Shown one piece after another: positions 1-9,485 of a DNA stretch of 64,000 nt. Numbering within the stretch: position 1 is the first letter of the stretch; every line of letters begins with the position of its first letter. This DNA is from ENR-C587 sp942493235. Lineage in GTDB: Bacteria > Bacteroidota > Ignavibacteria > Kapaibacteriales > UBA2268. Where the stretch lies: assembly GCA_942493235.1 (NCBI GenBank), contig OW818676.1, forward strand, positions 2,666,001-2,730,000, written 5' to 3'. The position numbers were made by a program, and so were the translations under genes. Below the pieces are notes generated by a model that worked only from the letters and a program-made list of their open reading frames with translations, had not been told where the DNA came from and did no database searches.

Positions 1-142
1 TTTTTGCAACTTCAACGGCTCTCTTGCCGTTAAATGCTAATGTAACTTCAAATCCTGAATTAAGCAATGTATTACCAATTGCTTTTAGATGGCTTTCTAA
101 ATCATCTACTACTAAAATTAGCGGTTTTGTTCTCTTTGTCAT
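1..142 (-). CDS. Response regulator receiver domain protein (partial, N-terminus only)
   Basis: Reading the minus strand from ATG at 142, the frame stays open to the window edge and gives about 47 residues. It begins MTKRTKPLILVVDD and continues with a receiver-domain pattern: a hydrophobic strand followed by the acidic pair DD, then a helix and GFEVTLAFNGKRAVEVAK. This is the first part of a CheY-like receiver, which takes a phosphoryl group on a later Asp that lies outside the window. The output domain, if any, is not visible. It is divergent in neither direction: murG follows on the same strand further up, 99 bases away. Family assignment is from the first alpha/beta units only. Confidence 0.75.
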   Translation of the reverse strand, partial: MTKRTKPLILVVDDLESHLKAIGNTLLNSGFEVTLAFNGKRAVEVAK

Positions 143-241
143 TTCTGTCTTATTAATTATAAGAAAAATTAAATATTATCAAATAGCAAGCCAATTTCTT
201 GAGTTTATTTGATAATTATCCGAATATTTGCAATTATATAT

Positions 242-1336
242 TTATTTATTTATTAATTCCCTGATTTTTAGTACTGTCTTTTCTGCTGCGTCTCTTCTTG
301 ATAGGCTGCCAGCGGCATCAGCCATAACACCTAATTTTTCATTTGAATTGATTAAAGTCATAATTGCTGAGCCGAGAGAGCTATCAATTTCATTATTATC
401 TATCATAATGGCAGCACCGATTTTTTCTAATACTTCAGCGTTACTTTTCTGTTCACCATTAGAAGCAGAGGGCAAAGGAACTAATATTGAGGGCTTTGAT
501 AAATAAGTAAGTTCTGCGGCAGTAGTAGCTCCTGAACGGCAAACCACCAAATCGGCTGCCGAATATGCACTTGCCATATCATCGATGAATTTTAATAATT
601 TGACGTTGTTCGGTAGAGTTGAACTTATATGATAATCATTACCTGTCTGCCAAATAAATTGGATATGTTCTGTTTTTAATTGTTCAATTGCAGATAAAGT
701 AGCATTATTAATTGCTCTTGCTCCGAGAGACCCTCCAAATATCAATACTGTTTTTTTATTTGTATCTAAATCGAATTTTTTACGAGCAACTTCTTTATCG
801 GGTAAATTCTCGAACATTTTTCTTAATGGATTGCCAAGGCATACAATTTTTGAATGCAAATTAAAAGGGAAGTATTTTTTTGTTTCTTCAAATGATGTTA
901 CTATTAAATTTGCTTTCGCAGCTAACATTCGAATTGTCTTTCCAGGAAATACATTTGACTCCATTAATACCAAAGGCAACCTCATCTGATTAGCCGTAAG
1001 CCCGGCAGGATAGCTAAGATAAGCTCCGGTGCAAAGCACAAAATCAGGCTTATACTTTTTTACAATTTTACGAGTAATCAATACTGACTTCAAGATTCTA
1101 TATGGCAATGATAATGTTCTGGCAGATAATACTCCAGAGAAACCTGTAATTGGAATTGGAGTAAAGTCGTACCCACATTCGGGTACTATTCGAGACTCTA
1201 ATCTATTTGGGTTACCAATGAAATATGCAGAAAAATTATTATCAGTCTGCTTTTCAAATTCTTCAGCCACTGCAAGAGCTGGAAATAAATGACCACCTGT
1301 ACCACCTGCGGCAATTAGTGCTTTAATTGTATTCAT
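242..1336 (-). CDS. murG: UDP-GlcNAc:lipid I N-acetylglucosaminyltransferase MurG
   Basis: MurG transfers GlcNAc from UDP-GlcNAc to undecaprenyl-PP-MurNAc-pentapeptide (lipid I), making lipid II at the inner face of the cytoplasmic membrane. The 364-residue length is normal for the family. The N-terminal glycine loop GGTGGHLFPALA is at about residues 11-22. The second glycine motif FGGSLGARAINNA is near residue 200, and the UDP-GlcNAc region CRSGATTAAELTYLSKPSILVPLP is near 265-290. The other cell-wall genes that often flank murG (mur/fts cluster) are not present in this window, so it stands apart from them here. Confidence 0.96.
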   Translation of the reverse strand: MNTIKALIAAGGTGGHLFPALAVAEEFEKQTDNNFSAYFIGNPNRLESRIVPECGYDFTPIPITGFSGVLSARTLSLPYRILKSVLITRKIVKKYKPDFVLCTGAYLSYPAGLTANQMRLPLVLMESNVFPGKTIRMLAAKANLIVTSFEETKKYFPFNLHSKIVCLGNPLRKMFENLPDKEVARKKFDLDTNKKTVLIFGGSLGARAINNATLSAIEQLKTEHIQFIWQTGNDYHISSTLPNNVKLLKFIDDMASAYSAADLVVCRSGATTAAELTYLSKPSILVPLPSASNGEQKSNAEVLEKIGAAIMIDNNEIDSSLGSAIMTLINSNEKLGVMADAAGSLSRRDAAEKTVLKIRELINK

Positions 1337-1634
1337 ATCTCATTTTATCAAATAATTATCAATAATTTTTCTTCTTTGCTAATAAATATTCGTAAAATTA
1401 CAAAATATTTCCGAATAATGATAATGAAAAACCGCAATTAGCTAACATTTCTTGTATAAATTCCTGAAATATTTGATAATTATTTTGTATATTGAGATTT
1501 GTATATTGAAAATAATAAATAGAGTAATTTTAAAGTATATTGAGAATAAATAAATAAAGTATTTTTTATGTATATTTTAATACTTAGAGAATAATAAATA
1601 GAGTAAATAATTTTTAGAAATTGGATAGTCAATA
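1337..1634. other. AT-rich divergent intergenic region with short direct repeats
   Basis: This 298-bp spacer separates murG (minus) from the antiporter gene (plus), so it must carry both promoters. It is very AT-rich. A 17-bp string AATAATAAATAGAGTAA occurs twice, near 1511 and near 1593, and GTATATTGAG-like strings also recur between them. No convincing promoter with both boxes could be picked. No ORF of note was seen. Confidence 0.4.
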
Positions 1635-3740
1635 ATGGACTGGTTGAGTATCAAAACGCCAATCACTAATCCGGTACTAATGTTTGCAATAGTACTTTTA
1701 ATTATTTTGCTTGCCCCTTTGATACTAAAAAAATTTCGAATTCCGGGTATTGTAGGACTAATTATTGCCGGTATGATAGTTGGTCCTAATGGCACCAATT
1801 TATTAGCTCGAGACTCCAGTATAATTTTATTTGGGACTATCGGGTTATTATATATAATGTTTATTGCAGGATTAGAGCTTGATTCCAATCAATTTTGGCA
1901 AAATAAAGCTAAAAGTATGATTTACGGGTCCTTTTTATTTCTTATTCCGTTAATGCTCGGATTATTTGTTACATTATTTGTATTAAATCTAAATACACTT
2001 CAATCGGCTTTGATTTCTATAATGCTATCTACTAATACCTTAGTGTCTTATCCCATAGTGAGTCGTTTGGGTTTATCAAAAGATAAAGCTGCCACAATTG
2101 CAGTCGGGGGTACTATAATTACTGATTCCTGTGTGCTAATTACTCTCGGTTTTATTGAGCATTTTGCTCGGGGCTCACTTGATAATTGGTTTATTATCAA
2201 GACAATAGTTTTAATCACATTATATGTAGGATTTATCTTTTGGGCATTTCCACGTATCACAAAATTCTTTTTTCGCAAGATTGAATTAGAACCCGGCAGT
2301 CAGTATATTTTTGTTTTGGCAATGCTGTTTTTGGGAGCTTTTCTCTCTCAGTTAATTGGTTTAGAGCCAATAATTGGTGCATTTTTGGCAGGATTAGCAT
2401 TAAATAGACTTATCCCTAATACATCAGTTCTAATGGGAAGAATAGAGTTTATCGGTAATTCGATTTTTATACCTTTTTTCCTGATTAGTGTTGGTATGCT
2501 GGTAGATATAAAAATAATTGTCAATTCAATAGAGAGTGTCGGCATTGGTCTGATATATTTTATTACTTCCTTATTAGGTATATACTTAGCTACTTTAATT
2601 GCGAAAAAAGTTAATAAGCTAAGCTCTGATCAAAGATATTTGATTTTAGGGCTTAACAGTTCCCATGCCGCGGCTACTATAGCGATTACTTTAGTCGGTT
2701 ACAATTTAGGAATTCTCAATGAAGTATTTATAAATGCTACGGTTTTTTTGATATTGATTTCTTGCATATTTTCTTCGTTTATGGTAGAAAAATTCGGTAA
2801 ATCAGTAGCAATTTCATCATCAAAAGAAATTGAACAGCATATAAAAATCCCACAGCGAATAATTGTTCCCTTTGCAAATCCTAAAACTGTCAGGGACTTA
2901 CTTGAATTAGCTTTCTTAATTAAAGAAGACTCTGCAGAAACTATTTTCCCGCTCTCTGTAGTAACAGATACAGATAATACGGAAGAAGTAATTTTAAAAA
3001 GCTATATTCAGCTTAAAGACTTAATTAAAAAGGCTCAGCAAAGTAGTATAAGAGTTCAGATAATTTCAAGAGTCGATACTTCGATAGCCGAAGGTATAGC
3101 TCGTGCTATTAGGGAAACATTAGCTAATTGTGTTATTATCGGGTGGAGCGGAAAAACTTCAGTTAGAGAGAGCATTGTCGGTTCAAAATTAGATAGCCTG
3201 CTCAATATTACCAATACTATGATATTAGTAACGCGTCTTACCGAAAATTTAAATAATACTAAAACAGTTCGAGTAATTTTACCACAAAATGCCGAACTTG
3301 AAATCGGTTTTCAGTCTTGTATTTTTATGATTTCCCAATTGGTTACACATGTTAATTGTCATATAGCTTTTATTGGTTTTGAAAAAACCTTATTATCAAT
3401 TAATTCATATTTGAAAAGAATGCAGATAAGTATGAAAACAAGTTTTTCGCCGATTGTATCATACAGAGAATTACTTAGATGCCAGAAGGATATAAATGAT
3501 AATGACTTATGTGTAATTGTAAATTCAAGAGGCAAAGGAATTTCGTATAATTCCGACTATAATGACTCGCTCTATCAAGTAATCAAAAGTATTGGTCAGC
3601 ATAATTCAATTATAGTATATCCTGAGCAGAGTTCAGTCTTCTCACCGGATACTGTACTTACTAACCCCGATGTATTAGATACTTCTCTTATTTCCGATAA
3701 CATTTCAATATTTAATAAGATTAAAAAATTATTTGAATAG
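1635..3740 (+). CDS. Cation:proton antiporter (CPA2/KefB type) with C-terminal cytoplasmic domain
   Basis: A 701-residue inner-membrane antiporter. Residues of about 12-385 form the Na+/H+ exchanger domain with roughly a dozen hydrophobic segments, including the family-typical IPGIVGLIIAGMIVGPNG near residue 36 and FIAGLELD near 75. Residues of about 410-700 form a soluble cytoplasmic part resembling paired UspA-like nucleotide-binding folds (IIVPFANPKTVRDLLELAF, then a repeat-like region after 540). I expect K+ or Na+ exchange for protons, but the ion cannot be read from the sequence. It is a single-gene unit, followed by a repeat element before the sugar operon. Confidence 0.9.
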   Translation: MDWLSIKTPITNPVLMFAIVLLIILLAPLILKKFRIPGIVGLIIAGMIVGPNGTNLLARDSSIILFGTIGLLYIMFIAGLELDSNQFWQNKAKSMIYGSFLFLIPLMLGLFVTLFVLNLNTLQSALISIMLSTNTLVSYPIVSRLGLSKDKAATIAVGGTIITDSCVLITLGFIEHFARGSLDNWFIIKTIVLITLYVGFIFWAFPRITKFFFRKIELEPGSQYIFVLAMLFLGAFLSQLIGLEPIIGAFLAGLALNRLIPNTSVLMGRIEFIGNSIFIPFFLISVGMLVDIKIIVNSIESVGIGLIYFITSLLGIYLATLIAKKVNKLSSDQRYLILGLNSSHAAATIAITLVGYNLGILNEVFINATVFLILISCIFSSFMVEKFGKSVAISSSKEIEQHIKIPQRIIVPFANPKTVRDLLELAFLIKEDSAETIFPLSVVTDTDNTEEVILKSYIQLKDLIKKAQQSSIRVQIISRVDTSIAEGIARAIRETLANCVIIGWSGKTSVRESIVGSKLDSLLNITNTMILVTRLTENLNNTKTVRVILPQNAELEIGFQSCIFMISQLVTHVNCHIAFIGFEKTLLSINSYLKRMQISMKTSFSPIVSYRELLRCQKDINDNDLCVIVNSRGKGISYNSDYNDSLYQVIKSIGQHNSIIVYPEQSSVFSPDTVLTNPDVLDTSLISDNISIFNKIKKLFE

Positions 3741-4196
3741 AAGTTAATATCTCATAAAACAAATCATAGACAATATTCATTGAATTAATATTATGGTCTT
3801 CGCTATTTTTAGTGGGTAAGCAAATAATTGTAATTAGTATAAAGAAAATCCTTATTTATCAAATATTGATTTTTGATATATTTTTGGATAAACATCTCTG
3901 ATTTTAATTTTAACTCCGTCAGGAGTTAAACATCGGTAACATAATGAGATACTCCACCACCACTCTCTTGTTTTAACAACAAAAAGAGAAGAAAGAGTCT
4001 GGGGACTAAACAATGTTTATTACCGATGTTCAACAGCTAACGCTGTTGTAAGAAAGATTTTTTTATTAGCTTACCCACACATAATAGCGAAGGACCCATA
4101 TTATTTATTATTCTAATCAACAATTGAATTTATCACTTAAATAATTAGAGAAAAATGATTATTTTGCATTTTTTATAATGATTATTTGGGAAATTT
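3741..4196. other. Intergenic region carrying a MITE-like element
   Basis: These 456 bases hold the repeat element at 3799-4091 and otherwise only AT-rich sequence. The 105 bases just upstream of the transporter gene should carry the sugar-operon promoter, but I could not pick out a clear pair of boxes. Confidence 0.5.
3799..4091. repeat. MITE-like element, copy 1 (293 bp, terminal inverted repeats)
   Basis: The ends are inverted copies: TTCGCTATT then GTGGGTAAGC at the left, and the complement GCTTACCCAC then AATAGCGAA at the right. Inside is a second nested pair. On the left, the palindrome AACTCC-GTC-AGGAGTT is followed by AAACATCGGTAA. On the right, TTACCGATGTT is followed by the palindrome CAACAGC-TAAC-GCTGTTG. 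A second copy of nearly the same length lies at 59516-59809 in the opposite orientation and matches along its whole length. No transposase is encoded. The flanks ATTATGGTC and GGACCCATAAT-like sequence also look partly inverted, so the boundary could extend by about ten bases. Confidence 0.8.
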
Positions 4197-5561
4197 ATGC
4201 AAGAAGTTAAAAAGACTGATTACAATGCACTTACCGTGCTGACAACTCTGTTTTTTATGTGGGGATTTATCACCGTAATGAACGACATATTAATCCCTTA
4301 TTTAAAAGGGGTTTTTCAATTGAATCATACCGAAGCTATGCTTGTTCAATTTTCATTTTTCGGAGCATACTTTATCGGTTCACTGATTTATTTTATAATT
4401 TCCGTTAAATTTGGCGACCCGATTAATAAAATCGGATATAAAAACGGAATTATCATTGGATTGATTTTATCAGCAATTGGTACTGCTATGTTTTATCCGG
4501 CTTCACAATTCTCTTCTTATGGATTCTTTTTATCGGCATTATTTATTTTAGGTCTCGGGCTGACTATGCTACAAATTACTTCTAATCCCTATGTAGCGAT
4601 AATCGGTCCATCAGAGAGTGCCTCGGGCAGATTAAACCTTAGCCAAGCATTCAATTCATTGGGAACAACCATCGCCCCGATTATTGGTTCAATTTTGCTA
4701 TTTCAAGTATTTGCTTTTTCAGAAACAAACGGCGGAGCAGTAAAAGTACCCTATTTAGTATTTAGCGGACTGTTTTTGCTATTAGCTATTATGATATATT
4801 TTGCGAAATTACCGGTATTTACTAATAATAATGAATCTATCAAAGGCATCGGTGCTTTGAAATTTCCGTACTTAGTGTTCGGAATATTTGCAATATTTAT
4901 GTACGTAGGTGCTGAAGTAAGCATAGGTAGTATAATGATTAGTTTCTTGGGGCTTCCCGAAATTGCGGGTCTAAAAGCGACAGAAGCCGGACAATTTGTA
5001 GCATTCTACTGGGGCGGTCTGATGATTGGTCGTTTCACAGGAGCAATATCTCTTAGCGAGATGAAAAATCCTATGAAGAGCATAATTATGATAATTATTC
5101 CGCTTGTAGCATTTTTTGTAATATGGAATTTAAAAGGAATAGATATAGCAAGCATATACTCAATATTTTTAGTGTTAAATGTCTTAGCTTTCAGGTTCGG
5201 TAAGTTCTCGGCTTCCAGAACTCTTTTTGTATTTTCTTTAGTTGCTGTTACACTTTTAATAACGTCAATATTTACAACAGGATATGTTGCTATGTGGTGC
5301 GTAATCGGTATCGGACTATTCAATTCGATTATGTGGTCAAATATATTTACATTAGCTATCGAGGGGCTGGGTGATTACACTTCGCAAGGTTCGTCATTAC
5401 TAGTAATGGCAATTCTCGGCGGAGCATTAGTCCCCGTACTGCAAGGATTTATCGCCGACACATTCGGAGTGCATAATTCATTTTGGGTTCCTGTTGCTTC
5501 ATATATATATTTAGCTTTCTATGGTATTAAAGGTTGTAAAATTGGTAAAAAGGCTGCATAA
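4197..5561 (+). CDS. Sugar MFS transporter (FHS family, FucP/GluP-like)
   Basis: A 454-residue integral membrane protein with about 12 hydrophobic segments. The start MQEVKKTDYNALTVLTTLFFMWGF is typical of the fucose:H+ / glucose-galactose symporter family, and later motifs SNPYVAIIGP with SASGRLNLSQAFNSLGTTIAP (about residues 125-155) agree. It imports a hexose with protons. It is followed by a ROK kinase gene after 1 base and then by a GH92 mannosidase that overlaps, so the three form an operon for taking up and phosphorylating sugars released by the mannosidase. Mannose is the likely substrate by context; this is inference. Confidence 0.9.
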   Translation: MQEVKKTDYNALTVLTTLFFMWGFITVMNDILIPYLKGVFQLNHTEAMLVQFSFFGAYFIGSLIYFIISVKFGDPINKIGYKNGIIIGLILSAIGTAMFYPASQFSSYGFFLSALFILGLGLTMLQITSNPYVAIIGPSESASGRLNLSQAFNSLGTTIAPIIGSILLFQVFAFSETNGGAVKVPYLVFSGLFLLLAIMIYFAKLPVFTNNNESIKGIGALKFPYLVFGIFAIFMYVGAEVSIGSIMISFLGLPEIAGLKATEAGQFVAFYWGGLMIGRFTGAISLSEMKNPMKSIIMIIIPLVAFFVIWNLKGIDIASIYSIFLVLNVLAFRFGKFSASRTLFVFSLVAVTLLITSIFTTGYVAMWCVIGIGLFNSIMWSNIFTLAIEGLGDYTSQGSSLLVMAILGGALVPVLQGFIADTFGVHNSFWVPVASYIYLAFYGIKGCKIGKKAA

Positions 5562-5562
5562 T

Positions 5563-6522
5563 ATGAATAAATACGTAATAGGAATAGATATAGGCGGTAC
5601 TAATACTATGCTTGGAGTAGTCGATATTGAAGGTCATGTATATGGAAAGTCAAGTTTCCGAACTGACAGTTTTAGCCAAGCAAGTGAATTTGTAATTGCG
5701 TTATCCGATGAAATTAAATCATTGATTAAAAAATCCCATAAAGAAATTGTAGGAATCGGTATAGGAGCTCCGAATGCTAATTATTATACCGGAACTATCG
5801 AAGATGCTCCCAATTTAAAATGGAAGGGCTGTATTAGAATAGTTGAAGAATTGACTAATATATTACAAATAAAAGTAATTATGACAAATGATGCTAATGC
5901 GGCAGCAATTGGGGAGAGGATATACGGGGGAGCCAAAGATATGAATGACTTCATAATGGTAACTCTTGGCACCGGGGTTGGTAGCGGATTTGTTTCAAAC
6001 GGTGAGTTAATCTATGGTGCAGATGGCTTCGCCGGTGAGCTTGGGCATACAGTAGTTTTCCCGAACGGCAGACTTTGCGGTTGCGGTAGAAGAGGATGCC
6101 TTGAGACTTATTGCTCGGCTACAGGAATTGTAGCTACTGCTAAAGAATTATTAGCCGAAAACAAATACAAAAGCATCCTTGTTGGCAAAGAAATAACTGC
6201 AAAAGAAATTTACCTTGCGGCTAAAAATTCCGATGAGTTAGCGATAAAAGCATTTGATATTACAACGGATATTTTATCTCTTTCTCTCGCAAATGCTGTT
6301 GCCATGACAAGCCCTTCGGCTATATTCCTATTTGGAGGATTAGCTCAGGCTGAAGAATTTATTATTGAGCCAACTAAGCGGAAAATGGAAGAGAAAATGC
6401 TCAATATTTTCAAAAATAAAGTACAAATTATAAAATCAGCTTTACCGGAAAATACTGCTGCTATTATAGGAGCCGCTGCTTTGATATTTAATGATACGGA
6501 TAATAATAGAAAGGTGAAATAA
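5563..6522 (+). CDS. ROK family sugar kinase (glucokinase/mannokinase-like)
   Basis: A ROK kinase phosphorylates a hexose at C6 using ATP in the cytoplasm. The start chosen is ATG 5563, giving MNKYVIGIDIGGTN with the N-terminal phosphate-binding loop DIGGTNT at residues 8-14. A longer frame from 5521 would overlap the transporter gene and lacks family support. Other motifs: NDANAAAIGE (about 108-117), TLGTGVGSGFV (about 133-143), ELGHTVV with the ROK zinc motif GRLCGCGRRGCLETYCS (about 155-187). The protein is 319 residues, normal for the family. The stop codon TAA shares its last A with the ATG of the next gene, so translation is probably coupled. Confidence 0.93.
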   Translation: MNKYVIGIDIGGTNTMLGVVDIEGHVYGKSSFRTDSFSQASEFVIALSDEIKSLIKKSHKEIVGIGIGAPNANYYTGTIEDAPNLKWKGCIRIVEELTNILQIKVIMTNDANAAAIGERIYGGAKDMNDFIMVTLGTGVGSGFVSNGELIYGADGFAGELGHTVVFPNGRLCGCGRRGCLETYCSATGIVATAKELLAENKYKSILVGKEITAKEIYLAAKNSDELAIKAFDITTDILSLSLANAVAMTSPSAIFLFGGLAQAEEFIIEPTKRKMEEKMLNIFKNKVQIIKSALPENTAAIIGAAALIFNDTDNNRKVK

Positions 6523-9431
6523 TGAAAAGAATAATACTATATTTATTGCTAATAACAGCATTTACTGCCTACTCTCAAGATTTAATCAAATATGTAAATC
6601 CGTTTATCGGAACCGGTGGTCATGGGCATACTTACCCGGGAGCAATTGCTCCGTTCGGTATGGTTCAATTAAGTCCAGATACACGGCTCGACGGTTGGGA
6701 CGGATGCTCAGCATATCATCACTCTGATTCGGTAATATACGGTTTTTCGCATACTCACTTAAATGGTACCGGATGTTCAGACTATGGTGATTTATTAATT
6801 ATGCCGATTACTAAGGATAATTTATGGAAAAATACTGAGTATTCATCAGTGTTCAAGCATTCTAATGAAACAGCTCAGCCTGCTTATTATTCTGTTTTAC
6901 TTGATAAATTCGGTATTAAGGCAGAGCTTACTGCCAGCGAGAGAGTAGGAATTCATAGGTATTCATTTCCCGCTAATTCCGACAAGAAAATTTTAATCGA
7001 TTTAATTCATAGAGATAAAGTAATCGACAGCCGAATCGAATTTATAAATGATACAGTTATTTATGGTTATAGAAAATCAGACGCTTGGGCAAATAATCAG
7101 GTACTTTATTTTGCAATTGTGGTATCATCAAAAATCAAAGACTATAAGATTTGCTTAAATGATAAAGATTTCTCTACAGAAAAGTATGAAGTCGGTAAAA
7201 ATATAAAGGCAATTATTTCTTTTGCCGAAGCAAATCCTCTAATTCTAAAAGTTGGAATTTCGTCTGTCAGCTCTGCTAATGCTTATCAGAACATAGTTGC
7301 GGAAGCTCAAAATACAAGCTTTGATGAAATTAAAGCTCAGGCTCAGGCTAAATGGAACAAAGAGTTGTCTAAAATTATTGTCGAAGGTCAAGACTCCAAT
7401 AAAATAAAATTCTATACTGCACTATATCACTGCTCAATTAATCCAAATATATATAGTGATACTGACGGCAGGTATCGCGGTATGGACGGCAAAATCCATA
7501 AAGCCGACAACTATGAACATTACACTGTATTTTCATTGTGGGATACTTATAGGGCTTATCATCCACTGATGACAATTATTAACCAAAAGCGTACTAATGA
7601 TTTTATTAATACTTTCCTATCCCAATATGAGCAAGGTGGGCTGTTACCGGTTTGGGAGCTTGCTGCAAATGAAACATATTGCATGATAGGCTATCACTCT
7701 ATTCCGGTTATTTTTGATGCGTACAATAAAGGCATCAGAGATTATGACTTTAAAAAAGCACTTGATGCTATGCGTCATAGTGCTAATAAAGACCATCTGG
7801 GACTAAAAACTTACAAAAGTATGGGCTATGTATCGTCCGATTTCGAGCATGAATCAGTATCAAAAACTCTCGAATATTGCTATGATGACTGGTGTATAGC
7901 TCAAATGAGTTTACAGCTCGGTTATATTGATGAATATAAATACTTTTTGGCTCGCAGTCAAAATTATAAAAATATATTCGATTATGAAAGTGGATTTATG
8001 AATGCCCGCAAAAATGGTGGATTCTACCGTCCATTTGAACCGACCGAAGTAAATAATAATTTTACCGAAGCAAATTCTTGGCAATATTCATTCTATGTAC
8101 CTCACGATATTAGCGGATTAGTTGATTTGTATAAGTCTTCTGAAAAATTTGAGAATAAATTAGATGAGCTATTTACTACACGGTCTAAAGTAAGTGGAAG
8201 AGACCAGGCAGATATTACCGGTCTAATCGGTCAATATGCTCACGGCAATGAGCCAAGCCATCAAATAATTTATATGTATAATTATATTAATAAACCTTTC
8301 AAAACTCAGAAATTAGCCAAGCAAATAATGAATACACTTTATTCGATTGATGATGTCGGACTTTGCGGTAATGAAGACTGTGGGCAGATGTCAGCTTGGT
8401 TTGTTATGTCTGCAATGGGTATATACCAAGTCTGCCCGGGAGATAATAATTATGCTATCGGTTCCCCATTATTTGATAGAGTAACTATTAACTTAGAGAA
8501 TGGGAAAAAGTTTGAGATAATAACTAATCAATTATCTGATAAAAATATTTACATTGAAAAAGCTGTTTTAGATAATAAAGAATTGGCTTCGGCATTCATT
8601 CCACATTTTAATATAATGAACGGCGGTAAAATTGAATTTACTATGAGCTCAGTTCCTGATATAAATGTAATGAATAAGTATGAATTGAAACCGATTAATG
8701 AAGATATGCAGATAGCTAAAGTGCCTGTAATTAAAGCTAATTCTAAAGCATTTAAATCTCAATTGGAAATTTCAATAGAATCATTTGACAAAAATGCAAT
8801 GCTATTCTATTCTACTGACGGAACCGACCCCAAGACCGACACTGCTCACTATTATAGCAAACCATTTACAATAAAAGAGACTACACCGGTAAAAGCCATT
8901 GCAATAGTCGATAATAAGGCATCTTATATTGATTCAGCTTGCTTCTTTAAATATCAGACAAATAAAATTATTACAATTATTTCTAAATATAGCGAGCAAT
9001 ATACTGCCGGCGGTAATGAGGGGCTAATTGACACTCAGCGTGGCGATGTTAATTTTCGTCTGGGAGGTTGGCAGGGTTATCAAGGTCAAGATTTCGAATG
9101 TATAATAGAATTAGACAAAATTAAAAAAATCAAAGGTATAAGTGGTGGATTTTTACAAGATACAAGAGCTTGGGTTGTTTTTCCTTCAGAAGTAGAATAT
9201 TTTACATCTACTGACGGAATAAATTACGAATCTGCCGGCAAGGTTAGTTCGATGTATAAACCTGATGATTATACTCCAAGAATAGCTGAATTTGCTATAA
9301 AATCGAATGTAAAAGCTAAATTTGTGAAAGTAAAAGCAAAGAATTTCGGTGTATTACCCGAATGGCATCAAGGTGCAGGTGGCAATGCTTATATCTTTAT
9401 CGATGAAATAGTAATTGACGAAGGTAAGTAA
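6522..9431 (+). CDS. GH92 family alpha-mannosidase, secreted, with C-terminal beta-sandwich modules
   Basis: GH92 enzymes are calcium-dependent exo-alpha-mannosidases acting on N-glycans and similar mannosides. A signal peptide covers about residues 1-19, ending AYSQ. Family motifs follow in order: VNPFIGTGGHGHTYPGA (about 26-42), APFGMVQLSPDT, the HTHLNGTGCSDYGDLL block, WDTYRAYHPL (about 340), NEPSHQIIYMYNY (about 588) and CGQMSAWFVMSAMG (about 622-635). After about residue 745 there is a chitobiase/hexosaminidase C-terminal type segment (FYSTDGTDPKT), then a discoidin-like F5/8 type C region (GGWQGYQGQDFECIIEL). The 969-residue length reflects these extra modules. It ends the MFS-ROK-GH92 operon and is followed by a terminator. 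Confidence 0.93.
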   Translation: MKRIILYLLLITAFTAYSQDLIKYVNPFIGTGGHGHTYPGAIAPFGMVQLSPDTRLDGWDGCSAYHHSDSVIYGFSHTHLNGTGCSDYGDLLIMPITKDNLWKNTEYSSVFKHSNETAQPAYYSVLLDKFGIKAELTASERVGIHRYSFPANSDKKILIDLIHRDKVIDSRIEFINDTVIYGYRKSDAWANNQVLYFAIVVSSKIKDYKICLNDKDFSTEKYEVGKNIKAIISFAEANPLILKVGISSVSSANAYQNIVAEAQNTSFDEIKAQAQAKWNKELSKIIVEGQDSNKIKFYTALYHCSINPNIYSDTDGRYRGMDGKIHKADNYEHYTVFSLWDTYRAYHPLMTIINQKRTNDFINTFLSQYEQGGLLPVWELAANETYCMIGYHSIPVIFDAYNKGIRDYDFKKALDAMRHSANKDHLGLKTYKSMGYVSSDFEHESVSKTLEYCYDDWCIAQMSLQLGYIDEYKYFLARSQNYKNIFDYESGFMNARKNGGFYRPFEPTEVNNNFTEANSWQYSFYVPHDISGLVDLYKSSEKFENKLDELFTTRSKVSGRDQADITGLIGQYAHGNEPSHQIIYMYNYINKPFKTQKLAKQIMNTLYSIDDVGLCGNEDCGQMSAWFVMSAMGIYQVCPGDNNYAIGSPLFDRVTINLENGKKFEIITNQLSDKNIYIEKAVLDNKELASAFIPHFNIMNGGKIEFTMSSVPDINVMNKYELKPINEDMQIAKVPVIKANSKAFKSQLEISIESFDKNAMLFYSTDGTDPKTDTAHYYSKPFTIKETTPVKAIAIVDNKASYIDSACFFKYQTNKIITIISKYSEQYTAGGNEGLIDTQRGDVNFRLGGWQGYQGQDFECIIELDKIKKIKGISGGFLQDTRAWVVFPSEVEYFTSTDGINYESAGKVSSMYKPDDYTPRIAEFAIKSNVKAKFVKVKAKNFGVLPEWHQGAGGNAYIFIDEIVIDEGK

Positions 9432-9440
9432 ATACTTTAA

Positions 9441-9471
9441 CAAAGCCTCTGAGATTTACTTAGAGGCTTTG
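9441..9471. terminator. Bidirectional hairpin terminator between the GH92 gene and nadC
   Basis: Stem CAAAGCCTCT pairs with AGAGGCTTTG around an 11-base loop. It lies between two convergent genes, so it can serve the GH92 operon on the plus strand and the nad genes on the minus strand. The T-run is short. Confidence 0.75.
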
Positions 9472-9485
9472 TATATTATTATACA

